Assembly: GCA_947371415.1 (NCBI GenBank)
Contig: CANBPJ010000107.1
Span: 1-5,488, forward strand
From: Burkholderiaceae bacterium
Lineage (GTDB): Bacteria > Pseudomonadota > Gammaproteobacteria > Burkholderiales > Burkholderiaceae
Length of the DNA: 5,488 nucleotides
Direction: 5' to 3'
Positions within the stretch are counted from its first letter, which is position 1. Every line of letters starts with the position of its first letter. A program made the position numbers and the translations under genes. Below the pieces are notes generated by a model. It was given only the letters and a program-made list of their open reading frames with translations, made no database searches and was not told the origin of the DNA. Of this stretch, positions 1 through 5,488 are shown in pieces.

Positions 1-351
1 ATTTAAGAGCATTTGGCGGTAAGCAGTCCCAGACTCACTTTTAAAGTTCCGGATTGTCTCTGTCATATCAAACGCGGCGTTGATTCGCTCAGCGGTGTAA
101 TTATCCCAAGCGGCAAAAACAAGTAAATGGGAGCAATCGGTAACTTGAGACTGATCATTGGCGACCATTCTGATTTTCTGACGGACATCTTGATTGGTTA
201 CAACGAATACCTCATAAGGCAACAGTCCACTAGAGCTCGCAGTTAATCGAATTGCCTCCAGAATTTGATCCACTTTTTCCTGGGAAACCACTTTTGTGGA
301 GTCCATCTTTTTGGTGGCGTAGCGCCATTGCAGTTTATCTATGAGGCTCAT
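1..351 (-). CDS. Nitroreductase-family FMN-dependent NAD(P)H oxidoreductase, N-terminal part (cut by window edge)
   Basis: Reading the minus strand from an ATG at 351-349 gives 117 codons with no stop up to base 1, so the C-terminal half lies outside the window. The start has a purine-rich Shine-Dalgarno sequence (AGGAAAAAG) immediately upstream. The protein begins MSLIDKLQWRYATKKMD, which lines up with the start of E. coli NfsB-type nitroreductases: R10, T13 and K14 fall where the family contacts the FMN phosphate, and S39-S40 followed by P45 matches the family's PSSxNxQPW segment, although its Asn is Gly here. The stretch around 72-82 (DCSHLLVFAAW) matches the core strand after the cofactor loop. 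These are cytosolic flavoproteins that reduce nitro compounds, quinones or similar acceptors with NAD(P)H; the real substrate cannot be told. It is divergent from the amidohydrolase. The family call is firm and the specific function is unknown. Confidence 0.85.
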   Translation of the reverse strand, partial: MSLIDKLQWRYATKKMDSTKVVSQEKVDQILEAIRLTASSSGLLPYEVFVVTNQDVRQKIRMVANDQSQVTDCSHLLVFAAWDNYTAERINAAFDMTETIRNFKSESGTAYRQMLLN

Positions 352-503
352 CTTTTTCCTAGGGTTAATATGAATGAAAATCTTGGATAAGTTTAGTAGA
401 AATAGGGTTCTCGTGCGCTTTCTCAAAAGGCCTATAGAATCTTTAATATATTAATTAGTAGCAATTTAACGCCCATCGACTTACTTCAATGTTAGGAATC
501 CAC
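352..503. promoter_or_regulatory. Divergent intergenic region between nitroreductase and amidohydrolase genes
   Basis: This 152-bp AT-rich gap must carry the start signals of both flanking genes. On the minus strand a possible promoter for the nitroreductase is TTGAGA (426-421), a 16-nt spacer, then TATTTC (404-399), which has a good -35 but a poor -10. On the plus strand TAGAAT at 435-440 resembles a -10 element but has no convincing -35. A perfect 12-bp palindrome, TTAATATATTAA, lies at 443-454 between the two; it could be a regulator site or chance in AT-rich DNA. No coding region or RNA gene is visible. Promoter assignment is by eye and weak. Confidence 0.3.
494..497 (+). promoter_or_regulatory. 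Ribosome binding site that decides the amidohydrolase start
   Basis: AGGA at 494-497 sits 6 nt before the ATG at 504. The in-frame ATG at 489 lies upstream of this site and has no purine-rich sequence in front of it. The downstream start also places a basic residue directly after Met, as expected for a signal peptide. Confidence 0.65.
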
Positions 504-2210
504 ATGAAGCTCGTTCCAAAATTACTTTCTGTTTTATTGCTCTCCCAAGGTGCGCTAGCTTTTGCTAAAGGCAATGCCGACACCATCTTCTATGGTGGAC
601 CAATTATTACGGTGAATAAGACGAATGAAGAAGTTCAAGCTCTAGCTGTTCAGAACGGCAAGATTGTTGCCGTGGGAACGAAAGATGCTGTTAGTAAGGA
701 GTGGCAAGCTAGCACTACCAAAGTCATTGATCTTCAAGGTCAAACTTTGATGCCTGGCTTTGTGGAGCCACACGTGCACATCATGGTGACTTCGGTATTT
801 GAGGGTCTGGGGCTCAATTTAAGTAACTTTACTTTGCCATATGACACGCTAGATACATTGAGTCAAAAGTTGAAGGCCGGGCTAAAAAATGTACCGTCTG
901 GTGGTTGGCTCTTTGGATTTGGTGTTGATCCATCGCGTACTACGCCGTTTATGGCTGAATTGACCGCAGATGAATTGGATAAAGTTTCTAAAGACGTCCC
1001 TATCTTTATCGTCAATCAATCTGGCCACATTGCGTATGTCAATCACAAGGCCATGGAGCTTGCTGGTGTCACAGATAAGACGCCTAATCCTGCTGGTGGT
1101 GGTATTTATGTGAAGGATGCGCAAGGTAAGCTCACCGGTAAATTAATCGAGCCACCTTCTTATTTGCCATTCATGGCGAAAATGCCAAACCCAACTGAGG
1201 CCGAATTATTTGGCGCTATTCAGGGTACGCTGAGAAAGATAGCTTCAACGGGTGTAACAACAGCCTCCGATATGAGTGTTGGCGGAAATTTTGGTGTAGA
1301 TAAAGAGATTGCAATTTATAGAGCAATTTTTGCAAAGAATGCTTCGCCCATTCGGGTTCGCGGTTATTTATTCAGCGAGGCTTTGCCCGCTGGATATAGC
1401 GCCATTAAGCCAAATGAAGGTGATGATCAATTGCGTTTTATTGGAATTAAATATATTTCCGATGGCTCCACCCAGGGCTTAACAGCCGCACTCAATGAGC
1501 CGTATAGCTATCCCAAAGGCTCCAGCTGGAGCGGGGCGCTGAACTATAAAGATGCTGATATTTATGCTTCTATGAAGTCTTACTTTGATCAAGGGTGGCA
1601 ACTTTCTTCTCACTCAAATGGCGATAAAGCGATTGATCAAGCCTTGAATAGTTACTCCAAGCTTTTGGCGGGTAATCCTAAGCCACAAGATCGTCGTTTG
1701 CGTATCGAGCATTTCACTGTGAATCACGAGGCTCAAGTGAAGAAGGCGGTTAAGTTAGGTGTAGTGCCTAGTTTTACTATTGGTCACGTAGATTACTGGG
1801 GTTCGGCATTTAGCAACCACATTATTGGGCCAGCGCGCGCCAAGCGAATTGATCCTGCTGGAGACTTTAAGCGTGCAGGCGGTAAATTTACGCTGCATAG
1901 CGATACACCAGTTTCTAATGTCGGACCTTTAAATTATGTCAGCGAAGAGGTAACACGTTTATGGCAGTTGCCTCCCCAAAAAGTACTTGGACCAACCCAA
2001 GCGGTTACTGTTGATGATGCCATTCGTGCGATTACTATCGATGCGGCATACCAAATCTTTGCTGACAATATAGTTGGTAGTTTAGAGGTGGGCAAGCAAG
2101 CTGACTTGGTGGTTCTTGAGAAGAATCCACGTAAGACTCCTCCAGCAGAAATTCGCAACATCAAGGTGAAAGAAACGTGGATTGATGGCAAGAAGCAGGG
2201 TTGGCAATAA
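504..2210 (+). CDS. Exported YtcJ-type amidohydrolase (Amidohydro_3 family)
   Basis: The product is a metal-dependent hydrolase of the amidohydrolase superfamily, 568 residues from the ATG at 504 (573 from the less likely ATG at 489). In 568-residue numbering, residues 1-21 form a signal peptide: MK start, hydrophobic core LLSVLLL, and candidate cleavage after ALA (19) or AFA (21). An N-terminal beta-sandwich segment (about 26-83) precedes the first metal motif PGFVEPHVH (H90, H92). Later come KYISDGS (K316, D319), SHSNGDKAID (H370), RIEHF (H403) and LHSDTP (H465, D467), then the C-terminal ADLVVLEKNP segment that completes the sandwich. All conserved histidines and the Asp are present, so it should be active. 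Relatives hydrolyse N-substituted formamides or other amide or cyclic C-N bonds, but most are uncharacterised; the substrate is unknown. The signal peptide implies action in the periplasm. It appears monocistronic, ending in its own terminator. Confidence 0.88.
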   Translation: MKLVPKLLSVLLLSQGALAFAKGNADTIFYGGPIITVNKTNEEVQALAVQNGKIVAVGTKDAVSKEWQASTTKVIDLQGQTLMPGFVEPHVHIMVTSVFEGLGLNLSNFTLPYDTLDTLSQKLKAGLKNVPSGGWLFGFGVDPSRTTPFMAELTADELDKVSKDVPIFIVNQSGHIAYVNHKAMELAGVTDKTPNPAGGGIYVKDAQGKLTGKLIEPPSYLPFMAKMPNPTEAELFGAIQGTLRKIASTGVTTASDMSVGGNFGVDKEIAIYRAIFAKNASPIRVRGYLFSEALPAGYSAIKPNEGDDQLRFIGIKYISDGSTQGLTAALNEPYSYPKGSSWSGALNYKDADIYASMKSYFDQGWQLSSHSNGDKAIDQALNSYSKLLAGNPKPQDRRLRIEHFTVNHEAQVKKAVKLGVVPSFTIGHVDYWGSAFSNHIIGPARAKRIDPAGDFKRAGGKFTLHSDTPVSNVGPLNYVSEEVTRLWQLPPQKVLGPTQAVTVDDAIRAITIDAAYQIFADNIVGSLEVGKQADLVVLEKNPRKTPPAEIRNIKVKETWIDGKKQGWQ

Positions 2211-2243
2211 CAACGCATTGCGCAAGCGCTGAAGTGTTTATTT

Positions 2244-2274
2244 AAAATACCAATCTGAGGGTTGGTATTTTTTT
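2244..2274 (+). terminator. Intrinsic terminator after the amidohydrolase gene
   Basis: A 10-bp perfect stem is formed by AAAATACCAA (2244-2253) and TTGGTATTTT (2262-2271) around an 8-nt loop. The run of seven T (2268-2274) covers the end of the 3' arm and just beyond. It begins 34 nt after the amidohydrolase stop codon. The converging lysR gene ends at 2286. In that direction the hairpin also forms, but the following sequence (TTTTAAATAAA) is a poorer U-tract, so any termination of the lysR transcript here would be weaker. Confidence 0.85.
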
Positions 2275-2285
2275 GCCCTGTAGAT

Positions 2286-3200
2286 CTAGACGACGCACTG
2301 CTGAAGTAGGTGCTCACAAAGCAAAGCTGAGGAGGGGGATAGGTTGGAGTCAGACTTAGTGGCGAGCAGAAGATTGCGATCTGCCCAATCATCTTTTAGT
2401 GGAACAGCCTCTAGATTCATGGCTTTGATTTGCGCTAAGCAAGCTTGGAGTGGCAGTACGCCAATGCCCAGATTGACAGAAACCATTTTGCACATCGCAT
2501 CGTAACTACGCACCTGAATACGCAACTTCATTTGTTTGCCAAGTTTCTCAGCCTTTCTGGAGGTGAGCTCTAACAATGCGCTGCCACGATTGAGTCCTAC
2601 AAAGTCATAGTTCAGGCATTCTTCAAACGAAACTTTTTTCTTTTTGCTAAGTGGATGTGATTTGCTGCAAGCAACCACGAGTTGATCGTTGCCAATAATC
2701 TTAGTATCCAATCCGGTGGTTGGCGGCCCTTCGGCAAATACGCCAATATCTGCAATACCATCAAGCAGGGCTCTCACAATATCTCCGCTGATTTGTTCTT
2801 CCACATCCACTTCGATCTCTGGATGCGCTTTTAGGAATTTCGCTAGCGCCGGCGGTAGAAATTCAGTTAAGGCGGACATATTTGCCCATAAGCGCACATG
2901 ACCTTTGATACCCTTGGAGTAGCCGCTGAGCTCATTGCTAAATTGCTCAAAGCCTTGGAAAAGTCGCAAGGCATGTTGCATCACGGCGTGACCTGCGTGC
3001 GTCAGAGTCACCCCTCTAGCAGACCGATCTAAAAGAGTGAAGCCAACGGTTTCCTCCAGTTCGGATATTCTGCGACTGGCTGCTGACAGTGCAAGACTGC
3101 ATTCGCTTGCCCCCTTGGTGATACTTCCCATTTGGGCAACGGCACAAAAGAGCTTGAGGGTCACAAAGTCGACTCTGGCGGGGTTTATTGGGCTAATCAT
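2286..3200 (-). CDS. LysR-type transcriptional regulator
   Basis: The 304-residue length is normal for LysR-type regulators. Residues about 13-70 form the winged helix-turn-helix (FVTLKLFCAVAQMGSITKGA, recognition helix around ALSAASRRISELEE, then LLDRSARGVTLTHAG). A linker helix runs to about 95, and the rest is the periplasmic-binding-like effector domain, with HVRLWAN opening the first subdomain at about 101 and LGIGVLPL at about 244-251. The gene is divergent from the CoA-transferase gene across a 113-bp gap that contains a T-N11-A inverted repeat, so it most likely controls that operon and its own expression. The ligand is unknown, perhaps the substrate of the operon or its CoA ester. 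The start at 3200 has little Shine-Dalgarno support, and the best promoter would place transcription initiation almost on this ATG. The extra residues before DFVTLKLF leave room for a later start such as GTG at codon 13. Confidence 0.93.
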   Translation of the reverse strand: MISPINPARVDFVTLKLFCAVAQMGSITKGASECSLALSAASRRISELEETVGFTLLDRSARGVTLTHAGHAVMQHALRLFQGFEQFSNELSGYSKGIKGHVRLWANMSALTEFLPPALAKFLKAHPEIEVDVEEQISGDIVRALLDGIADIGVFAEGPPTTGLDTKIIGNDQLVVACSKSHPLSKKKKVSFEECLNYDFVGLNRGSALLELTSRKAEKLGKQMKLRIQVRSYDAMCKMVSVNLGIGVLPLQACLAQIKAMNLEAVPLKDDWADRNLLLATKSDSNLSPSSALLCEHLLQQCVV

Positions 3201-3206
3201 GAGCCT

Positions 3207-3235
3207 ATTTTAGCCAAGCCTTCGCAAAATGTGAA
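3207..3235 (-). promoter_or_regulatory. Predicted sigma70-type promoter of the lysR gene
   Basis: On the minus strand the sequence reads TTCACA (3235-3230), a 17-nt spacer, then TAAAAT (3212-3207). Each hexamer has one mismatch from consensus and the spacing is ideal. The -35 lies inside the right arm of the inverted repeat at 3215-3241 and the spacer contains the left arm, so a protein bound there would block this promoter. That fits negative autoregulation, which is common for LysR-type regulators. Transcription would start at about 3200-3201. Confidence 0.55.
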
Positions 3236-3241
3236 GGCTTG
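3215..3241. promoter_or_regulatory. Inverted repeat with T-N11-A core, probable LysR operator
   Basis: The arms CAAGCCTTCGCA (3215-3226) and TGTGAAGGCTTG (3230-3241) flank AAA and match at 11 of 12 positions; the one mismatch is G-U compatible in RNA. At the centre T3222 and A3234 are separated by 11 nt, the signature of LysR-type recognition sites. It lies between the lysR gene and the CoA-transferase operon. Its centre at 3228 is about 64 bp upstream of the start inferred for the rightward transcript, where LysR-type regulators usually anchor. That this particular LysR protein binds here is inferred from position. Confidence 0.65.
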
Positions 3242-3256
3242 ATCATTTCATAGCAA

Positions 3257-3285
3257 TTCTCAAGTAGGCCAAAAGGGCGTAACTT
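3257..3285 (+). promoter_or_regulatory. Candidate weak promoter of the CoA-transferase operon
   Basis: TTCTCA (3257-3262), a 17-nt spacer and TAACTT (3280-3285) are the best spaced hexamers upstream of the gene. Both are poor matches to consensus, as expected of a promoter that depends on an activator. Transcription would begin near 3291-3292, leaving a leader of roughly 22 nt that contains the ribosome binding site AAGGAAG (3304-3310). This is chosen by eye and is tentative. Confidence 0.35.
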
Positions 3286-3313
3286 TAGTGGAATTCATAT
3301 TCTAAGGAAGCTC

Positions 3314-4507
3314 ATGGAACCATTAGCCAGGCTAAAAGTCATTGAAATGGGGCAATTAATTGCTGGGCCATTTGCCGCAAAGACTTTGGCAGATTTTGGT
3401 GCTGATGTGATCAAGATTGAGCCTCCCAAGGTCGGTGATGCCTTGCGTAAGTGGCGTCTATTAAAAGATGGCACTTCAGTTTGGTGGCAAGTGCAGTCGC
3501 GCAACAAGCGATCACTTTCTCTGGACCTCAAGCAAGCTGAGGCTCAAGATATTGTCAGAACCTTAATTACCGAAGCTGATATTTTGATTGAGAATTTTCG
3601 CCCGGGGACTTTAGAAGGGTGGGGGCTCGATCCAGAGCGTTTACTAGAGTTAAATCCTAAGCTGATTATTTTGAGAATTAGTGGTTATGGTCAGACTGGT
3701 CCTTACCGAGATAAGCCGGGGTTTGGAGTGGTGGCGGAAGCCATGGGTGGCCTACGACACTTAACCGCGGAACCTGGCAGGGTACCGGTTCGAGTGGGTG
3801 TGAGCATCGGTGATACCTTGGCCTCTTTGCATGGCGTGATTGGAATTTTATTGGCACTGCAAGAGCGTCACCAGAGTGGCAAAGGCCAGGTGATTGATAT
3901 CGCCTTGTACGAGGCGGTATTTAATTGCATGGAAAGTTTGCTTCCTGAGTACAGTGCATTTGGAGAGGTTAGGCAGGCTGGCGGTAGTGCCTTGCCAGGC
4001 ATTGCCCCAAGTAATGCTTACCTTTGCGCTGATGGTGGTTATGTCTTAGTTGCTGGTAATGGCGATAGTATCTTTAAGCGGCTCATGGGCATGATTGGCC
4101 GTAAAGATTTAGCGACTGATCCGGCGCTGGAGAACAATGATGGCAGGGTAGCGCGTGTTGCGGAATTGGATCGGGCAATTGGTGAGTGGGCAAAAACAAT
4201 GACGACTGACCAAGCCTTGCAATTACTGGATTCTGTAGCAGTGCCTGCTGGAAAGATTTATACCGTTGCCGACATTGCTAATGATCCGCACTATAAAGCC
4301 CGCGGCAATATTGAAACGATTCAGATGCGTGATGGGACAACATTAGATGTTCCCGGGGTGATTCCGAAGCTCTCACGCACCCCGGGGTCAATCAAGACTT
4401 TGGCTCCAGACATTGGCGAGAACACGGATGCCATTCTGCGTGACATTGGTTTAACTGATGATCAGGTGGCATCCTTAAAAGCACGCGGCATAGCTTTTAC
4501 TAAATAA
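3314..4507 (+). CDS. CaiB/BaiF family (family III) CoA-transferase
   Basis: The 397-residue length is typical of family III CoA-transferases, which move CoA from an acyl-CoA donor to a carboxylic acid and work as interlocked dimers in the cytosol. The N-terminus has the family pattern LKVIEMGQLIAGPFAAKTLADFGADVIKIE cut here into LKVIEMGQLIAGPF (7-20) and LADFGADVIKIEPP (25-38). Next come QSRNKRSLSLDL (61-72), ENFRPG (93-98) and SGYGQTGPY (123-131). D167 in SIGDTLA matches the catalytic Asp that forms the aspartyl-CoA anhydride in formyl-CoA transferase (D169). The small second domain covers about 225-325 and the C-terminus returns to the large domain. The start has a strong Shine-Dalgarno sequence, AAGGAAG, 3 nt before the ATG. 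The lyase gene follows after 30 bp. That partner suggests the acid is a 3-hydroxy-3-methyl-dicarboxylate such as citramalate or hydroxymethylglutarate; this is inference, and succinyl-CoA as donor is likewise a guess from relatives. Confidence 0.92.
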   Translation: MEPLARLKVIEMGQLIAGPFAAKTLADFGADVIKIEPPKVGDALRKWRLLKDGTSVWWQVQSRNKRSLSLDLKQAEAQDIVRTLITEADILIENFRPGTLEGWGLDPERLLELNPKLIILRISGYGQTGPYRDKPGFGVVAEAMGGLRHLTAEPGRVPVRVGVSIGDTLASLHGVIGILLALQERHQSGKGQVIDIALYEAVFNCMESLLPEYSAFGEVRQAGGSALPGIAPSNAYLCADGGYVLVAGNGDSIFKRLMGMIGRKDLATDPALENNDGRVARVAELDRAIGEWAKTMTTDQALQLLDSVAVPAGKIYTVADIANDPHYKARGNIETIQMRDGTTLDVPGVIPKLSRTPGSIKTLAPDIGENTDAILRDIGLTDDQVASLKARGIAFTK

Positions 4508-4537
4508 TGAAATCAATTGATTAAGTGACTGAATGAG

Positions 4538-5464
4538 ATGACTCGAATCTATTTTAATGATGTGGTTACTAGGGATGGCTTTCAGATTGAGCCAAACTTT
4601 ATTCCTACGGATGACAAGATCAAGCTGGTTAATGAGTTAAGTCAATGTGGCTTTGCCAAAATTGAAGTTACTTCTTTTACTTCACCTAAAGCGATTCCGA
4701 TGTTGCGTGATGCTGAAGAGGTCATGGGCAGAATTGTGCGTGTACCTGGTGTTGAGTACACCGTATTAGTGCCCAATTTGCGTGGTGCAGAGCGTGCCTT
4801 TGAATCCCGTGCAGATGAATTTAATTTAGTGATGTCTGCTTCTGAGACCCATAACCTAGCCAATCTGCGTATGACTCGCGAGAAAAGCTTTGCTGGTTTA
4901 GCGGAAGTGATTCGCTATGTGGATGGCAGAACGCCAATCAATGTTTCTTTATCGACTGCTTTTGGTTGCCCCATGGAGGGCGATGTGCCTGAGGCGGTAG
5001 TCGAAGGTTTTGTAGAGCGCTTTGCAGATTTGGGGGTGCGTGGAGTAACGATTTGCGACACCACCGGCATGGCAAATCCCGCACAAGTAGCAGCTATGGC
5101 CAATCATCTGCAAAAGAAGTTTGCAGCACTTCAACTTACCTTCCATTTTCATAACACCCGAGGAATGGGTCTTGCGAACGTGCTTGCAGCAGTGCAGTCT
5201 GGCATCATTCGCTTTGACGGCTCGCTCGGTGGTTTAGGCGGTTGCCCATATGCACCAGGGGCTAGCGGCAATATCTCTAGCGAGGATGCAATTCACATGC
5301 TCGATGCGATGGGGTATGACACAGGGATGAATATCCCCAAGTTAATAGCATTGGCTCGTGAGCTACCTTTGATTGTTGGTCATCCTGTGCCCGGACAAGT
5401 TGCAAAGGCGGGTAGTACCTGCGAGTTACATGTGGCTCCAGACTATGTAGCGGAATTACGTTAA
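4538..5464 (+). CDS. HMG-CoA-lyase-like enzyme (hydroxymethylglutaryl-CoA or citramalyl-CoA lyase)
   Basis: This is a DRE-TIM metallolyase barrel of 308 residues, close to bacterial HMG-CoA lyases of about 300. Matching the well-studied human enzyme, R12-D13 (TRDGFQIE) correspond to R41-D42, E43 (KIEVTSFTSPK) to E72, D174 (CDTTG) to D204, H203 and H205 (HFHNTRG) to the metal ligands H233 and H235, C236 (GGCPYAPGASGN) to catalytic C266, and N245 to ligand N275. All catalytic and metal residues are present. The family cleaves 3-hydroxy-3-methylacyl-CoA esters to acetyl-CoA plus a keto acid. The second-His motif is HNTRG rather than the usual HDTYG, so a relative acting on citramalyl-CoA or a similar ester is as likely as a true HMG-CoA lyase. 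The start ATG has only a weak GAATGAG upstream; a slightly earlier ATG at 4533 runs at once into a stop. It is co-transcribed with the CoA-transferase gene: 30-bp gap, no terminator. Confidence 0.9.
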   Translation: MTRIYFNDVVTRDGFQIEPNFIPTDDKIKLVNELSQCGFAKIEVTSFTSPKAIPMLRDAEEVMGRIVRVPGVEYTVLVPNLRGAERAFESRADEFNLVMSASETHNLANLRMTREKSFAGLAEVIRYVDGRTPINVSLSTAFGCPMEGDVPEAVVEGFVERFADLGVRGVTICDTTGMANPAQVAAMANHLQKKFAALQLTFHFHNTRGMGLANVLAAVQSGIIRFDGSLGGLGGCPYAPGASGNISSEDAIHMLDAMGYDTGMNIPKLIALARELPLIVGHPVPGQVAKAGSTCELHVAPDYVAELR

Positions 5465-5488
5465 TCAACTTTTATTTCATTTGAGGGT

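Noticed and set aside
1934..2392. Open frame of 152 codons on the minus strand across the end of the amidohydrolase gene and into lysR
   Set aside because: It overlaps strongly supported family members on both sides, spans the terminator hairpin, and its translation resembles no protein family.
2634..2645. A-rich run encoding four lysines in lysR (AAAAAG then AAAAAAG on the coding strand), possible frameshift or slippage site
   Set aside because: The codon phasing gives C-AAA-AAG and G-AAA-AAA, not a canonical slippery heptamer. The downstream frame continues as a normal LysR effector domain to a full-length stop.
3215..3241. The same inverted repeat read as a transcription terminator or riboswitch stem
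   Set aside because: It has no following U-tract in either direction and lies upstream of the inferred starts of both transcripts, so it would not be transcribed from them. An operator fits better.
4352..4388. CCCGGGGT occurring twice within 30 bp, the second copy inside a 10-bp palindrome ACCCCGGGGT
   Set aside because: Both lie inside a well-conserved part of the CoA-transferase coding frame and encode unrelated residues (PGV and TPGS). A chance coding coincidence is more likely than a site.
4508..4537. Possible regulatory element between the CoA-transferase and lyase genes
   Set aside because: The 30-bp gap shows no hairpin, promoter-like hexamer pair or coding potential; it is a simple intra-operon spacer.
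4642..5468. Several short minus-strand open frames (62-73 codons) opposite the lyase gene
   Set aside because: They are antisense shadows of a fully conserved enzyme, have no recognisable ribosome binding sites or family motifs, and overlap one another.

Overview
The window looks like ordinary chromosomal DNA from a moderately low-GC betaproteobacterium. The content fits a Burkholderiaceae bacterium of the Polynucleobacter type: a LysR regulator divergent from a CaiB/BaiF CoA-transferase paired with an HMG-CoA-lyase-like enzyme, next to a nitroreductase and a secreted amidohydrolase. The organism is inferred from gene style and base composition, since there is no rRNA or marker gene here. There are no tRNA or rRNA genes, insertion sequences, CRISPR arrays, phage genes or clearly broken genes.

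Layout from left to right. (1) Positions 1-351, minus strand: the N-terminal 117 residues of an FMN-dependent nitroreductase-family oxidoreductase, cut by the window edge. (2) Positions 352-503: a divergent intergenic region holding the leaders of the nitroreductase and the next gene, with an AT-rich 12-bp palindrome. (3) Positions 504-2210, plus strand: an exported YtcJ-type amidohydrolase with a signal peptide and the full set of metal-site histidines. It is followed by a clear intrinsic terminator at 2244-2274. (4) Positions 2286-3200, minus strand: a LysR-type regulator, convergent with the amidohydrolase. (5) Positions 3201-3313: a compact divergent control region. A near-perfect inverted repeat with a T-N11-A core overlaps a good sigma70-like promoter for lysR and lies about 64 bp upstream of the inferred start of the rightward transcript. 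(6) Positions 3314-4507 and 4538-5464, plus strand: a family III CoA-transferase and an HMG-CoA-lyase-like enzyme, 30 bp apart and evidently co-transcribed. The window ends 24 bp later with what may be the next ribosome binding site.

The most coherent biology is the right half. A LysR regulator probably controls a two-step route in which a branched hydroxy-dicarboxylic acid (citramalate or 3-hydroxy-3-methylglutarate are the obvious candidates) is activated with CoA by the CaiB-like enzyme and cleaved to acetyl-CoA and a keto acid by the lyase. The substrate is not determined by the sequence. I see no undescribed system. The points most worth checking are the operator and promoter architecture, a possible leaderless lysR transcript, and the substrate of the transferase-lyase pair.
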